Shown here: positions 25,040 through 38,478 of the stretch, piece after piece
Position numbering within the stretch: position 1 is the stretch's first letter
How the letters are laid out: every line of letters starts with the position of its first letter
Program-made: the position numbers and the translations under genes
Assembly: GCA_947311845.1 (NCBI GenBank)
Contig: CAMZMU010000048.1
Span: forward strand, 24,756,431-24,820,430
Source of the DNA: Poa pratensis
Lineage: Eukaryota > Streptophyta > Magnoliopsida > Poales > Poaceae
DNA: 64,000 nt
Direction of reading: 5' to 3'
The notes under the pieces: model-generated
Told to the model about the DNA's origin: nothing
Database searches by the model: none
The model's input: the letters and a program-made list of their open reading frames with translations, nothing else

Positions 25040-25743
25040 GGGTTAAGTGCAATTTTGGTCCCTCAAGTGTTGCAGAAGTCTAACTTTGGTCACTTAACTC
25101 TTGTCTAATCTAAACCTGGCACTCAAACACTTAATTTGGTCTAATTATCGTCCTTGACAACGGTTTTATGGTGATTGACCAATTTTTGACCTTTTGTTTG
25201 CCCCACGTTGGATACAATTTACCGGACTTAAAATAATCTTGTTGCCCTCTCAATCTCTCGTGACGAACCCTAGATCTCAACGACATACTGAGCAGATGTA
25301 GGCGTCATGGAGCTAATCCACGACACAACCTCTTTGGACGTCAGTGGAGTGCATCTCCCTCGTGTGCACTACTCAAACTCCAACGGCATGCGCCGACGAG
25401 CACCGGCTCGCCGGGTAAAGTGCCACGCCACCACAAAACTTAGGCGCGTTGCGCATCGCTTGGAGCACTTCCTCTTGACGCGCGTAATGTTAGTTGCATA
25501 ACGGATCCCCTGTCGGATGACACTAGTGGATTAAATCTAATCTCGTTCAACACGTGGAACAAAAAAAAGTCAAAAAATGGTCAACAATCATTAGATCATT
25601 GTCAAGGACAATAATTTGGCAAGTTAAGTGTCCGAGGGCCAGATTTAAACCAGAATAGAGTTTTTTTAGCTTGAATAGAGTTGAGGGACCAAAGTTAGAC
25701 TTTTTCAATATTTGAGGGACCAAAAGTGCACCGAACTGAACCC
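25040..25743. mobile_element. MULE-like element with ~170-bp terminal inverted repeats
   Basis: Left arm starts GGGTTAAGTGCAATTTTGGT at 25040; the reverse complement of the right end reads GGGTTCAGTTCGGTGCACTT and then matches through TTTGGTCCCTCAA, AAGTCTAACTTTGGTC and GTCCTTGACAA for about 170 bases. Flanks TTTAAGAAA and TTAAAAAAA could be a decayed 9-bp target duplication. The interior, near 25290-25500, is GC-rich. It ends about 260 bp before the start codon of the TBC gene, so it lies in that gene's promoter. Confidence 0.7.
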
Positions 25744-26001
25744 TTAAAAAAAAGTGTAGCAGCCCTTCCGTGCATACTGACACCTGGGTCCCATCCGTCA
25801 GTCAGTCTCCAGGCTTCTGCCACCTGCAGTTCCAGATCTGCAGCTTGCAAAAAAATCTTATGCGACCTCCCTGCAGCTTCTCTTCTTCTGGAGCTTTCCC
25901 CATTTTCCATCCCACGTCACGAGTCCAACTACCCAGCACGAGCCCAAACCCCCTTCTCCCACCTCCCTCCTCGTCGCCGTTTCCAGATCACTCGACAAGC
26001 G

Positions 26002-29000
26002 ATGGGGAAGAAGGTGAAGGCCGTGCCGGAGTGGCTCAACAGCCCAATCTGGTCGGCCCCGCCGCCGCCCCAGGCCCCCGCCGACCCCTTCGGCACCGAC
26101 TTCTCCCGGCCGCTGGCGCCGCCCCCCGAGCCGCCTCCTTCCGTCCCACCGCCGCCCACCTACGAGCAGGCGGTGGGCTCCTATGCTGCCCGTGAGAGGG
26201 AGACGAGGGAGGAGGACGGCGCCGGCGCTGCGCTCCGGGCGCACCTGCTCGCTGACTTCAAGGCCGCGGTGGGTCAGGGTTTTTGCTTCCGTTTTTGGGC
26301 CCGGCCGGCCTGCTGCTGATCGTTCTGCCCTTTTTCCGTGGACGCAGCTGTCGAAGAAGGTGGTGAACATGGGGGAGCTGCGGAGGCTCGCCTGCCTTGG
26401 CGTGCCGGAAGGCGGCTCCGACGTACGGCCGCTCGTGTGGAAGGTCCCCACTCGTCTTCTCTGCTGCTGCTGCCGCTCCATTTCATTTCGGTTTATGGGT
26501 GTTCATAATTCTGGTAGTTTGGAGTTGTTCTCTGTAGCAATTTTGGAGGTTTATGAGCCAATTTCGAAATGAATAGACTAGGAAATGGAGAAACTGTTAC
26601 AAGGTTACCTAAGAAATTTTGTTACCATAGGTGAACTTAGAAATGAGGATAGGACCATATTATTGTATTGTTAGTGTGTATGATTAGCCAGAAGACTACA
26701 GTACATAAAATTTGGGTTTGCCCTGCTTTACAGTCTGTAATCTTAAGATAAAAGGTCGGGGGCATGGAATTGGAGGTACATGGTGTGGTTGCTCTTGTAA
26801 ATCAACTTGATTTGTAGGATAGGAAAAGTGTAGGAATAGGAAATTTGTAGGATTAAGATGGCATGCCTTGTTGAATCCTATGGGATAGCAACTTCCTTTG
26901 ATTGTGGTGAAGGAATTTTTCCATGAGGTTGGAGCTCATGTTATTTTCCTACAAGATTTGTACTACCAAATTCCTATGGGAATTTTTCCTATGGGATGTG
27001 ATCCTATGAATCAAACGGATTCAAAGGAAAAAATCCTTTAGGATTTCAATCCTACACAATTCCTTTGCCAATCCTATGAATCAAAGGAGCCTAGCGGTTT
27101 CTCGTTATACGCCATGGAGGGGGTTTGTCCTCGTTTAGATGCCACAGGGCATACTATTGGTCAATTCTGCTTGAAGCTTATCAACTTTCTGAATTATTAG
27201 ACATTTTTCAAGCTGTAGTTGGAAATCCACCAGGGTGTGCACAGACCCCTCTGTGCCATGATCGACTTACTTCCCTACTTTATGTTGGATAAGGTTATCA
27301 CCTGATATTGTTTAACAGTGAAAACTATTCTCTCACATGTTATTAATTTTATTTACTGCGTCCACCTGAAATTGCCCTTCTAAAGTTGGTTGCTGTGGAT
27401 TAAGCACGGATATCAGTCGTGACTGACCCCACTTTCTCATGCTGTATCAATATAATTTCCTAGATATTTTGCAAAGTTACCATTTTATGGTTCGCAGGTT
27501 ATTATAAGTATGTAATGTAGGATGTGTAGATAGGCTTCTAATAAATCTGTTATCCAGCTAAGCTATCTCTTTGTACAGGAAACTTATTTGATTATGTTTA
27601 TAGCGTGCAGCTTCTCTTGGGGTATTTGCCAACTGAACGATCTTTATGGCCTTATGAATTAGAAAAGAAGCGGAGCCAGTACAGTGCATATAAAGACGAG
27701 TTTCTTCTAAATCCGGTAAGCTTTGATTACCCGTCTCAGTTATTAGTTCTGAATATATATTTACACTAGGGAAACTCCGGTACCAGTTATCGTGATTTGT
27801 ACCAAGGAGGGAAACAACTTCATGTAGCGCTGTTGTTTTTTCCGATTTAATTTAGTGTTGTTATTAGAAACATTACTTTTTTGTGAGTGGTTAAGACATA
27901 GACATACAATATTGTGTAGCTATTTTCCTACAAATAGACATCTGCAAATTAATCCGAAAGTGGAAAATCAGTTAATGATGACTACTGCATCGTAGATTTA
28001 CGTATATTTCCAGTTTCAGGAGAACTGAACTTCTAAACATGATAGATATGCCCACCAACTTGTATAATTCTTTCCAGCCTTAATATCATTGTTTGGAGTT
28101 CCCTTAAGAATTTCTATTTAGAATATAATCCAGAACCATGTAATAGCGAGTGATTTTCCCTTTTAGGCACTTTAACTTGTTATGTATGAAGTGCTGATGG
28201 TGTCTTTCTGCGTCCAGTCAGAAAAAATACATAGAATAGAAGAATCAAAGATTTCAAGAAAGAAAGAATTAAATGGTGACAGAAATGGCTTGCTCCCAAG
28301 GTCAGAAGTTACTAATGAAGAGCACCCTTTGAGCTCTGCTAAATCTAGCTTGTGGAACCAATACTTCCAGGTACTACTCCATATTATCATTGCCTTGTTC
28401 TGTTAGACTTATCATCTTATGAGTTAGTATTGTTTGGTTTGGAAAATCAGTGGTAACCTGAGATTTTGTTTAGGTCAGAGATTGTGCTGATTAGCTGAAA
28501 TATTACCAATATGTTACTTGGTGTTTGCATGTGTGAGTTTGTCTGTTCTCGTAGCTGTTGTGCCAAATTTCAGTAGAACTTGCCACGACCATGGGGTTTA
28601 ATATGCTGCTAGCAACTCATGTGGTTTGTGTGTGACCCATCATCCATGTGCTTCAGTCACTAGATATTTGATATGATATAGGCACTGGCACATCCTCATT
28701 TTTCACCCAACTTGATCCTATTGTTATATTCACACTGAGGGTAATTTTAGACAGTTTGGGGGCTTGGATTGAACTCCCATGCTGCATTTGGCCTCGAGCA
28801 GTGGAGTTGCATGTTAAAAACTTAAGCGGTTTTTATTTATGTGCTCTTGCAAGAAATTATGATGACAAAAAAGTAGATGTTGTCCTTATCGAGACAATAC
28901 TAGAGTAGGGGGTGTTCAATGCTTAGCGAGTACAACAGATGTTATTGTGGTGCGTAAGGGGCCTTGTGAGAACGTTGCTATACACTGACAAATTCAAGTG

Positions 29001-31979
29001 AGAGTCATTGCGGGTAAATGCCTATGGGAGGCTTATATGGGCTAGGGATCATTGACAGATGACCATGGCTACCCTTGGCGGAGAGAGGAAGTAAGGGCAA
29101 GAGAGGTGAATATTAATTTACCATTTCATGGTGGATTAGGGATGGAGGGTGGTGCATGGTTCATGGTGGACTAGCCCCCTCATCCCTCCACCATTCCGGA
29201 CTTCTGTCTCCATGGGCATTCCTCTTGACTTTGTCCTCTTATTTCTCGTCCCTAGCTGACTTGTTGACCATGACTAGTTGCTTGAACTTTTGTTGACTCG
29301 GCTTGACTTTGATAACCCGCCATGTACATGCCACGTAGGACTAGGCGGTACCTGTGTGGGGAATACACTTTTCCCAAACAGTTCCTTCTGACGCGTGTGT
29401 CGAGTGAGGTGCAACTGCTCATATTCCGCTCGAGGTTGTTTAGTTGCTTGTGCATTTGAAATCCAGCGAACAGTTCATGTTTGACCTAAATGTGACTTAC
29501 ACAATATGGTTATTGTCTCATAATTGAACAATTCTTCTGATGAATATACATGTTTTCCAGGAATCAGAGATCCTAGAGCAGATAGACCGAGATGTAAAGC
29601 GAACGCATCCAGATATATCATTTTTTTCTGCCAAGTGTAACCAGGTTTTCTCACTCACCTTGTAGAATGTTCTTATTGTTATGTTTACTCTGAACCGAGT
29701 TGGTGGTGGTCTGTTCACCCTCGGAGATTATCTCAAGTTGCCAAGAAACTAGTTACCGCAATTATCAATTTATCATACATTCTATGTAGTAGAAGATGTA
29801 TCACAATATTTTGATTATTTGATTCAGTTGATGTATATTTTGAGATATCTTTCTTATTTGCACAAAGTAGGAACTACGATGACACAAGTGTTTAAACGAC
29901 TCATGCAGTTAAAATAAATTTCTATAGCAGTGCACGAGCATTTAACTTCCATAGAGATCTATGAGTATTTAGGCATTTAGCTAGTCTGATCTACAAATAT
30001 AAGTTTGTCACTTCAACTTTCCGTTTATATTCCTTTCAGGAATCACTAAGGCGTATTCTCATTATATATTCAAGATTAAATCCTAGCGTAAGATATGTGC
30101 AAGGGATGAATGAAGTTTTGGCACCTCTTTTTTTCGTATTGAACAACGACCCTGACGCAAGTAACCCGGTAAGGTTCCTCTTCCACACCCAGCCTAAAGC
30201 TGTAAAGCTACATCCTCTGTGTCTTGTGAAGTGGAACATTTTTTTCAGCAACAGTGAAGAAATTGTATGGACACAAGTTAGCAATGTGTATACTATGGTG
30301 CTTCATAATTGTTCCATTTGATCAATGGTTTCACTTCCACATGCTGTTCATTAACTGAATTACACATTACTGGAAATGCAGGCTTCAGCGGAAGCAGATA
30401 CTTTCTTTTGCTTTGTTGAATTGATCAGTGGCTTTAAAAACAACTACTGTAAGCATCTTGACAACAGCCGGGTGGGCATTCGGTCTACACTTTCAAAGTT
30501 ATCTCAACTCTTAAAGAAACATGATGAAGAGCTTTGGCGTCATATGGAGGCCATTACAAAGGTATGTCATGTTAATACAACACTGCTGTCTTGAGTGGCT
30601 GGAAAAATCTAGTGTGCCATGCTGATGAACCTGTAACGCTGTGACATATGTCATGTCCCCCCTCTTATGTTTACATCAGTAGCTGAATCTGGATGTGTCA
30701 CTTTCAGTGCCATCATATCTTATCCACGTTTTATACTTCTGAACTTGTTTGGAGTAAAACAAGTATTTCAATTGGCAGCTGGGCAGTCAAGTGACAAAGT
30801 TTATTTTGTGTTGTAGAATATTGATAAAAAAGGCTGACACACAGTATTGAAAATGGGTGAATATAGCTGTGATTATGTAGCTCAAAGCCATATTTAGCAA
30901 CTGACAGGGTCGTCCTTCTATTTGGTGGACTGGAGAGATATAAGTAGTAATCGTAATCATAGTTACTGGTAGCAATCCTAAAACATAAAAAAAAACATCT
31001 CAAGTATCATCAATTTTTTGTTGAAATCATGCTGGTTAGAGTAGCCATCCATTGATTGATGCACATGTCTTCTCCCATTGAAATGGAAGCACTATCTCAA
31101 ACAGAGCTATTATAATTTTAATCCAGTCATTGGTTGAACTATGAAGAACACACTAATACAAGATGAGCTAATAATGTTAAGCTACACTGCTGGTCATAGA
31201 TGAATTTGCAGAGGTGTGCTGCGGTGTGCACAGCACACTAGAAGTTAATGAAGCATAAGATCTACTGTTTATGTATGGTCCAAAATGTGCCACTGTTTAA
31301 ACAAACAATGAAGAAACTAATAGAAGATGAGCTGATAATGCCACTGGAAGATGAGCTGATAATCTTAAGCTGCACTAGCCTCTATATTTGGACATCTTAT
31401 GGTGGCGACATAGATAGCAATGTGGCTACACATCACACCAAAATTTTGAAGCATACATAGATAGCAATGTGGCTACACATCACACCAAAATTTTGAAGCA
31501 TAAGATCTACCATTCTTTTGTTTTCCAAATGTGAACTTGCAGTTGATATAATTTCTCACATGTATGCCACCTACCTTCGTTCTTGATATAGTTTGATTTT
31601 GATGACTGAATCTTGAAAATACAGGTGTACCCACAATATTATGCATTTAGATGGATCACATTACTGTTGACAATGGAGTTCAGCTTTAATGTGTGCATTC
31701 ACATCTGGGATGCTATTTTGGGCGATCCAGAAGGTCCTCCAGTATGTATCCTCGTGACTAAACCTCCAAACAAAATCTGTGGTCTTATCTAATGCCTCCC
31801 ATGTTCTTGCACAGGACACCTTGCTGAGGATATGCTGTGCCATGCTCATCCTTGTCCGGAAGCGCCTCCTGGTTGGAGATTTCACCGCCAATATCCAGCT
31901 GCTGCAACACTACCCACAAACTAACATAGATCACCTCCTCCACATCGCTAACAGATTGAGAGGGACCGTAGCCAGCTAG
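26002..31979 (+). CDS. TBC domain Rab GTPase-activating protein (TBC1D13-like), nine exons, intact
   Basis: Would stimulate GTP hydrolysis by a Rab/Ypt GTPase in membrane traffic. Exons: 26002-26268, 26348-26443, 27611-27715, 28218-28370, 29561-29644, 30040-30168, 30382-30561, 31625-31741, 31815-31979. All junctions are GT-AG between whole codons, giving 431 aa. The N-terminus is proline-rich (residues ~18-55). The TBC domain carries the arginine finger motif IDRDVKR (Arg221) and the glutamine finger YVQ (Gln256), followed by the GMNEVLAPLFFV, AEADTFFCF, FRWITLLLT and RICCAMLILVRKRLL blocks typical of the TBC1D13 branch. No frameshift or stop is present, unlike three neighbouring genes. Residues ~157-207 (exon 4) are charged, non-conserved linker. 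The start is the first ATG after a CT-rich leader. Confidence 0.93.
26802..27089. mobile_element. MITE in TBC intron 2
   Basis: An AT-rich block rich in TAGGA/TCCTA motifs with degenerate inverted ends (left TTGATTTGTAGGATAGGAA, right CCAATCCTATGAATCAAAGG). It resembles the element at 48604-48905. No transposase. Confidence 0.5.
31408..31501. repeat. Exact 47-bp tandem duplication in TBC intron 7
   Basis: The unit beginning ACATAGATAGCAATG starts at 31408 and again at 31455 with no differences seen. Looser copies of an AAGATGAGCT-ATAAT motif lie just upstream (31158-31365). Confidence 0.85.
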
Positions 31980-32775
31980 TGACTTGGATCTTTTCCTACA
32001 TGTATGTACCTTGATCTTGTCTGCGTGGTGTTCACCAGGCCATATCAGGAAGCACAAACACAGCTACAGAACATATCAATTTTCTAAGATGTGTTCCTGT
32101 GCCGTGTTCTGTTCTCGTTTAGAGGTTAGCTCCGGGTACTTGGAAAATGGTGCTGTAATGGGGATTTATAGCAGAGAGGATGAGTGAGGACGCGAGCAAA
32201 GCTGTCATTGTTATGTTGCTTATGTACTCCACTGTTAATCCAACGTTGCTTCGATTTTTGGAACTGGTATGTCTCCTGGTGGTGCGCAGCCAACAGATAT
32301 TCACCAATTACCGGTTGAAACCAAACTAATCTAAACCTGCTGCCTTGTCGGCAAGGATCTAGGGCTATTAGAAACAACAATGGGGGTCCCTCTAGAAGGT
32401 TGGTCCAGAGAATCATGACATGCTACTCAACATTGGGAATTATATTACTTCGTACATGTTATTTTGATTTGTCTAGCTGAAGTATACATTTGTTATCTGT
32501 GGCATTTATATTTCTTATCATTGTTCGTGGCTGTTTGGATTTCTTCGATATTTAGTTTTTTCATAGACTTTCTCTGATATTCCCGGTCATGTGTGTAATG
32601 TTGCAACTCTTTGTATGCCGTGATAAACATTTGAGGTGTCTCCCATTTGCTTTTTACTCATTTGCCAACTGAGAAGGACTCAGAGCAGTATTTTTTCTTC
32701 TCTAGTGGGAACCACATAACTGAAGTTGTGAAGCAGTGAACCATGGGTTCATGGAAGAGTTTGTAGCGGTGAGCA

Positions 32776-33855
32776 ATGGAAGATAACAAAGTTGTGAAGT
32801 CTCCACTCATCAAAGGCTCCAACAAGCACCGCCAGCGGACCCCTGCTTTCATCGCCTACAAAATGTGCAAATATTACAAGGCCGCAGCTGATGCTAACGT
32901 TCGGGGGCTTGATAGAGGTCATACACATGTCATTTGGGCATCGAGTGACAAACAGGCCGCATTTAAGATGTTGTATAGCAAGTGGGAAGAAGCATACAAC
33001 GGCCTCTCTAGGTTTTTTTTTAAAGGGGGCAAAAACTTTGCCCCAATCTATTAATTAAGAGAGAGTTATATAATAAAGTAAAGGTTGTTGTTTACAAAGG
33101 CCACTACTCTCGCGGCAACAAATTACTCAAACATTTCGCACTCGCGGTAGCACAAAGGTAGGCCTCCCGCTTAATGATCTCGGAAACTATCATCGTTGGT
33201 GCATGCTTGTGGTGAAAGACACGTGCATTGCGCTCATTCCAAATTTTTGAAGAGGTGAGCAAGGCTAGGGAGTAGGGATGCCATGGCCTTCCGGTTAGGG
33301 GTGGAGTTGTCAGACATTTTCAGCCACCACTTCTCTAGTGTGAGGGAATGCCAAAGTTGGGAGTCTGAGAGTGTGGAGGCCTAGCCAATTCTTGATCAAG
33401 TCCCATAGGCCCATTGTGTAGTGACAATCGACGAGGAGGTGCTTGATTGATTCTGTTATCCTCTTACAAAGTGGGCATAAGCCACAATCTGGCCATCCAC
33501 AGCTTCTCCAAACGGTTCGCCGTCCAAAGCCTATTATGGAGAGCAAGCCTCTCTAGACTGTTGGGAGTGATGGTAACATGAAATACGGGCATGTATCGTG
33601 TGGTGAAGCCACATCCTTTCGAGACTAGAATTGTTGGAAATGAATTTGTTCCAAGATTTCACCGTGCATTCTATACTTTCGACCATGCATAAGGACACTT
33701 TGGCATTCTAGGCTGGTTATGTCGATCGATGGTATATTTTTTACCGGCAAATTTAAGGGCACAATAATGGTTGCTCATGATGCCAACAACCGGTTGATGC
33801 CCGTTCTTGCTTTGGTTCAAGCGGAGAATAATATAACAACTAGCAATGGTTAATG
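32776..33855 (+). pseudogene. Mutator-like (MULE) transposase fragment, split by a LINE
   Basis: The first part (32776-33011) encodes about 79 residues ending SKWEEAYNGLSR. After the LINE, reading resumes at 33547 with LSRLLGVMV, then FHRAFYTFDHA, and near 33723 SIDGIFFTGKFKGTIMVA followed by NNRLMPVLALVQAENN. This is the DGTFLTGKYKG core of the MULE transposase domain. A TGA (near 33579), a TAA (near 33689), a TAG and shifts interrupt it. The C-terminal catalytic and SWIM regions are missing. It is a dead fragment. Confidence 0.75.
33012..33546 (-). mobile_element. 5'-truncated LINE with zf-RVT domain, 10-bp target duplication
   Basis: T9 at 33013-33021 is the poly(A) tail of a minus-strand LINE. 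GCCTCTCTAG occurs at 33002-33011 and 33547-33556. The minus strand at 33310-33546 encodes the reverse-transcriptase zinc-binding motif, W-x-S-C-GWPDCGLCPLC-x-HLLVDCHYT. Removing the insert restores the transposase reading frame across the site. Confidence 0.88.
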
Positions 33856-36800
33856 CATCTAGTCAGGATAAAATGTTGTTTCTCCTGGAAGGAAAACCAA
33901 AGTGCATACTGCATGCCAAGTTGTTTATATACACTCCAAGTCCACCTCTGATCTAGAGCTGAGAGTTAATATACATCCTCTTGTAAAAAGGAATTCATAG
34001 TCAAACCAACTGCTGCAATTGTTGCAAAAAAAAAAAGATAGTAATGTATTTGTATAGTACAGATTGACGGATATACTTTTGCGAAAGGATGTCAAAACAT
34101 AGTCTGTCCATTCATCATTAGTTCATTACAAAAGAGATAGAACTCTGATGTGCAAAACAATATGTTATGCCATTATACAAGTCAATGGATTCTCTAATCA
34201 GACTACTTGATTCAGAATTACGAGATAGGCATCTAATTGCAAGATCAAACTGATTGTGTTGACTATTCTATATTTAATGAAAATATCTTGCTGATATAAC
34301 CAAGCACATTTTAAACCTAATGCAGAGTAGCAGGCACAATCATTTCTCCCTTTTTATTCTAGATATACAGAAATGGAGTTATGATATAGGATATAGCGTG
34401 CTCCTTTTCTTTTTAGATGTAGTCTGCTCCTAGATTAACCACAAAAGAGCGATGAGAGAAGACAATTCCAGTTTTAGTACATGTTAACTCCGAACCTGCA
34501 GTAAGAAATAATATTTGTGTGTACCCAAGTGAGCATAGTAATCAACGAAGTTAATTATATCGAGGTATATGCCATTATTACTATTCTATGCCGAATCTTG
34601 TGAACAAGCATGCAAAATTGTGAACAAGCATGCAAAATTGTGAACAAGAAATATCCACCAATTTTCATAACCGAAGTGTGAAGGACGCACAAAATGTACA
34701 AACGAAAAACATTGAACGCTCATCTTAGATGGTCAGGTCTGTGATATATGAATTTACCCGCGTGGCATCCCTATACTGTTTCTACGGAAAATAAAACATC
34801 TGTGCTGGATGATAAACTACCCAATCAAGTAGAAAAAAATTATGTAGATAATGAAAAGAAGCAACAATTCCTTATTAATCATCTTGGAGGCCAGGCCCTT
34901 GGGCATTCCTTATCAAATACAGCCTAGTAAGTTGTGAGCACACTAATTCCCGAAGAAATTTAAAGCTACGATCAAGGTCTCAATGAACAGAAAAAAAGAA
35001 AAGAGCACCAAAACCTAAAATGTATCTGAGGAGCACCAAAATAAAGGCTAGGGTCCTCAATCAAGAAGATTGACCACAAATATTAATAGTGTGTTCACAA
35101 CAAGTGAGGAAAGTAACAATCAAAATTAGGTTTTGTTCAAAAACCAATAATTGTTAATATGCAGGGTCAAATATCTTGATAAGAACAGAAAATTAGCCAC
35201 TAGTGAAACCACTGTTAAGAAATAAGATCCAACTGCCTAAAGCATAGCAAGCGAGGAAGAATTTTTAATTTAATTAAGGCTCGGATTAGATATTTATCCC
35301 ATGCTCCCACTAAAGCACAATTATGAAAGCAATAGACAGTTACATGGAATCCCAATAACTGTGCCATAGCTAGGTTACAATCGTTCGTCAAAACAAAAGC
35401 AACTGTCCAGGGTATTCATTAAAGGCATAGATCAATAATATCACTCATAGACTTTTTTCGAGCATACCATGCATATTTCACACCTTTGTCATCACGCTCA
35501 GCCCATACGGCACGATTGGTTCTGCCACCACACTTGGTCAACACCACATTGCTACTGCCACTGCAGCTGAGTTTCTTTGAGCAGCTTGCTCTGCCTCTTC
35601 TTTTCTACATGGCCCAAGCCAGGCGTACTCTATGCCCCCAATTCCAGCACTATCCTTGCAAGTTGCACGTTGACAAGCTGTTAACAGTGCAAATTAAACT
35701 TATCATTAAAAAAACAATGGACACCTTTATTATGTAACCGCTAATTCACATCATTCCTAGATAAGTTCTGATGCTTCTTAGTGACCTTTAACATAAACAT
35801 CATAACTTCTGACGTGCACGGAAAACTAACACAATATGTACCGACACTTCAAGAAATGTAAATCCAAATGATTTCAAAAAATGAGACCATTAACGGATTT
35901 TTTTAAAATAGAATGTATTGCAGAAGTGCTAGCAGTGACCTTTTGTGACAGCTCGAATGCATAAAATCTCTAAGGAATGTGTGAGATATACTGGCATTTA
36001 TCATGTCATCTAGTAGGCGTAGATATTTCTCTAGCTCTTACTTTTGATTTACAAAAATTCTCTGCTACACGAGGTTCATTTGATTCAGAATATATTGAAA
36101 TCTGGTAGAGAAAACCATAAAAAAATGGCAACATAGTGATTGCAATATTTAAATAGCTTACAATAGGGAATTGCTTGCTCAATGTTAGTAGTAATCAAAA
36201 TGGCCTATCCAGTCAGCGGGGTACTGTTAGATATCATAGTGTTGTGGTGCTTGCTCAACATTAGTACCAAGTGACATGGCCTATTAAGTCGGCAAATTAC
36301 TGTTAAATTACAGATGAGGCGTGCAACCTAGTCGAATTTTGGAGAGATGGGCAGAATTCAGTTGGTGTTGGGAGCGAGGAGGGTGGCATTGGATTCTAGA
36401 GAGGGGTACCTGCTGGGCAGCTCTCCGGCCACCATCGTTCCGCTGCCATTGTCACGGGACAAAGGAGAAGAGGAGGGATTGATGGTAAGTGGTGAGGGTA
36501 CGGGAGAAGGAAGGGCACGGGATGCGAACGGAGTTTGTTCTAAATTCCAAGGAAGCAAAGAAAAAAACGCACCAAGGTGTTGGCCCCACCCGTCGGTACT
36601 GAGATTATGTGATATCGACAGGGGCAGCGCGAGCGGGAGGCGATGTACCACCGGGGATGATGTACCACAGGCACCAACTACCCTTTTAATAGTAAAAGCA
36701 GATCCCAGCCATGGCTTAGTTGGGTTGGGCTGCCTGCCATCCTCCAACTGGGAACGTACACTAGTAAAACAAAATGGATGCTGCATGTGCTGGTTCAGCA

Positions 36801-37066
36801 AATCTAAATGCATCGACACCGAATCATACCAGAAACATAAAAAGTTGGAAGGACAGACGGTTTACTAACAGTGCACATAAATTAACAAAATAAAGTACAG
36901 AATACTATATCACTTGGAAAATGGATCTTTTCAATTTATGCATCAGGACGCAAGACTTTTGTGTTTTCTCAAACAAAATGTGGATTCAATGTCAACAAGT
37001 ATCAGAGAATCAAACAGTCGTACCATTGGATCTTAATGAGTGGTCAATCAAACAAAGGTTCCTGTA
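33856..37066. other. AT-rich intergenic region
   Basis: No gene recognised. A 19-bp tandem repeat (TTGTGAACAAGCATGCAAAA, about 2.5 copies) lies at about 34597-34650. The section 36340-36870 is GC-richer and open on both strands but has no recognisable domain. Confidence 0.4.
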
Positions 37067-38478
37067 TCAAATCTTCATTTTGACAACAAGAAAGTCAAGC
37101 ACATCCTTCCTTCCTTCCTTTAGAAGCAGCTGCCTTAGCTTGCCAAATGTCGAACCAGGAGGTCTAATGCCCTTCTCTATCATATCTTCAAGAAGAACAC
37201 AAGCTTGGGTAACCTCACCCTTGTCACACAGCCCATTGATCAGCACAGAGAATGTGTGCATGCTTGGCAGAAACTGCTTCAACCTCATATACTTCCACAC
37301 CTTCAGTGCCATCTCTACCTTGTCATTCTCACAGAACATCTTTATCACATGGTGTATGTATCAGAGTCTGGTTGGCAACGCTTTATCATACGGCGAAAGA
37401 CCCTGTATGCTTCATCATCCTTTCCAAGGCTAATCAGCTTGTTAAGGACGATGTTCCAGGTCCTTGAGTTCGGGGTGATTCCATGGCCTTCCATGTCATC
37501 CATGACTCTGAATGCATTCTCAAACTTTTTCACTTTGCAGAATGCGGTGACGAGTGCGTTATAAACCACAACATCTGGCACAATCCCATCCTTCTCCATA
37601 TCCAAAAATGTTGCAACGGCATCCTCAATCCTATATTCACACCATACGTATGCACTAGCACACTGTATATGAAGGTTGTTGGTTGGCAGCCCCTGGTGCT
37701 CATGTCCTGCACCACAAGGACGGCTTCTTCAACACGGCCTGTCTTGCAGAGCGAATCAACCATGATGCCATATGTGACTATGTCAGGTTGGCAACCTGCA
37801 TCAAGCATCTCACTGTAGACCTCTCGCATCTTTGGGAGATTAGGCGCTCTCCCCCAGCCCTCAAGCAAGATGCTATAGGTCTTGGCATCAGGGCTGAACC
37901 GTCCGTTCATCTTGTCAAAGATCTCCTGCGCCTTGCGCACATTCTTAGACTTGCACAGCGCACCAAGCAGGCTGTTGAAAGCAGCGAGGTTGGGTACCAC
38001 GCCGTACTTCTCCATGACGTTGAATGTAAATAGCCTCCTCGACCTTCTGCGCCCGGGCATATTTCCGCATGATGATGCCAAACGTCTCGACATTGACCAC
38101 GCCCTCCCGGCGCATGATGGCAACGACGTCCCACATGAGCTGGTACTGACGGATCTTGGCGAGGGACGTGACCACCGTGTGGTAGGAGCGAACGGTATGG
38201 GCGCACCCCCGCTTCTGCTTGCGCGTCCACTCGAAGAACCGATACGCGAGCATGCCAGCGTTGTCGAGGCGCTCCAGGACGCGCTCGGCGACATCCGGGG
38301 TGACACGGAGGTCGCAGTGGTCGAGCTCGATCTCGAGCCCTGAGGCGTGCCGGCAGGAGATGATGAGCTTGCAGAGGCGCTTGGCGGGGTCGAAAGCATC
38401 CACAGCGACCACGTCGCTGCTAAGCATTCTGACAAACACCCTGCGTGCCTCCAGGCAGGTGTGGCTGAGTACGCCCAT
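37067..38478 (-). pseudogene. P-class pentatricopeptide repeat (PPR) protein, three frameshifts
   Basis: PPR proteins bind organelle RNA; each 35-residue repeat contacts about one base. About ten repeats can be followed from SYHTVVTSLAKIRQY through PNLAAFNSLLGALCKSKNVRKA, PDIVTYGIMVDSLCKTGRVEEA and PDVVVYNALVTAFCKVKKFENA to TFSVLINGLCDKGEVTQA, ending in VVKMKI. The frame shifts near 38027 (net +1 or -2), near 37641 (-1) and near 37346 (-1). No DYW or E domain is present. The frame stays open upstream to about 38610 (RGFSTSP, a plausible organelle-targeting stretch), so the true N-terminus may lie further 5' than the Met at 38478. Catalytic residues do not apply. Pseudogene or consensus errors; family call is firm. 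Confidence 0.85.

Noticed and set aside
30169..30381. Possible extra TBC exon at about 30248-30285
   Set aside because: The join of 30168 to 30382 gives the conserved TBC sequence without a gap, so the extra segment is not needed.
36347..36868. 173-codon open frame upstream of the PPR gene's 3' end
   Set aside because: A long overlapping frame exists on the opposite strand and no domain or homology pattern is visible.
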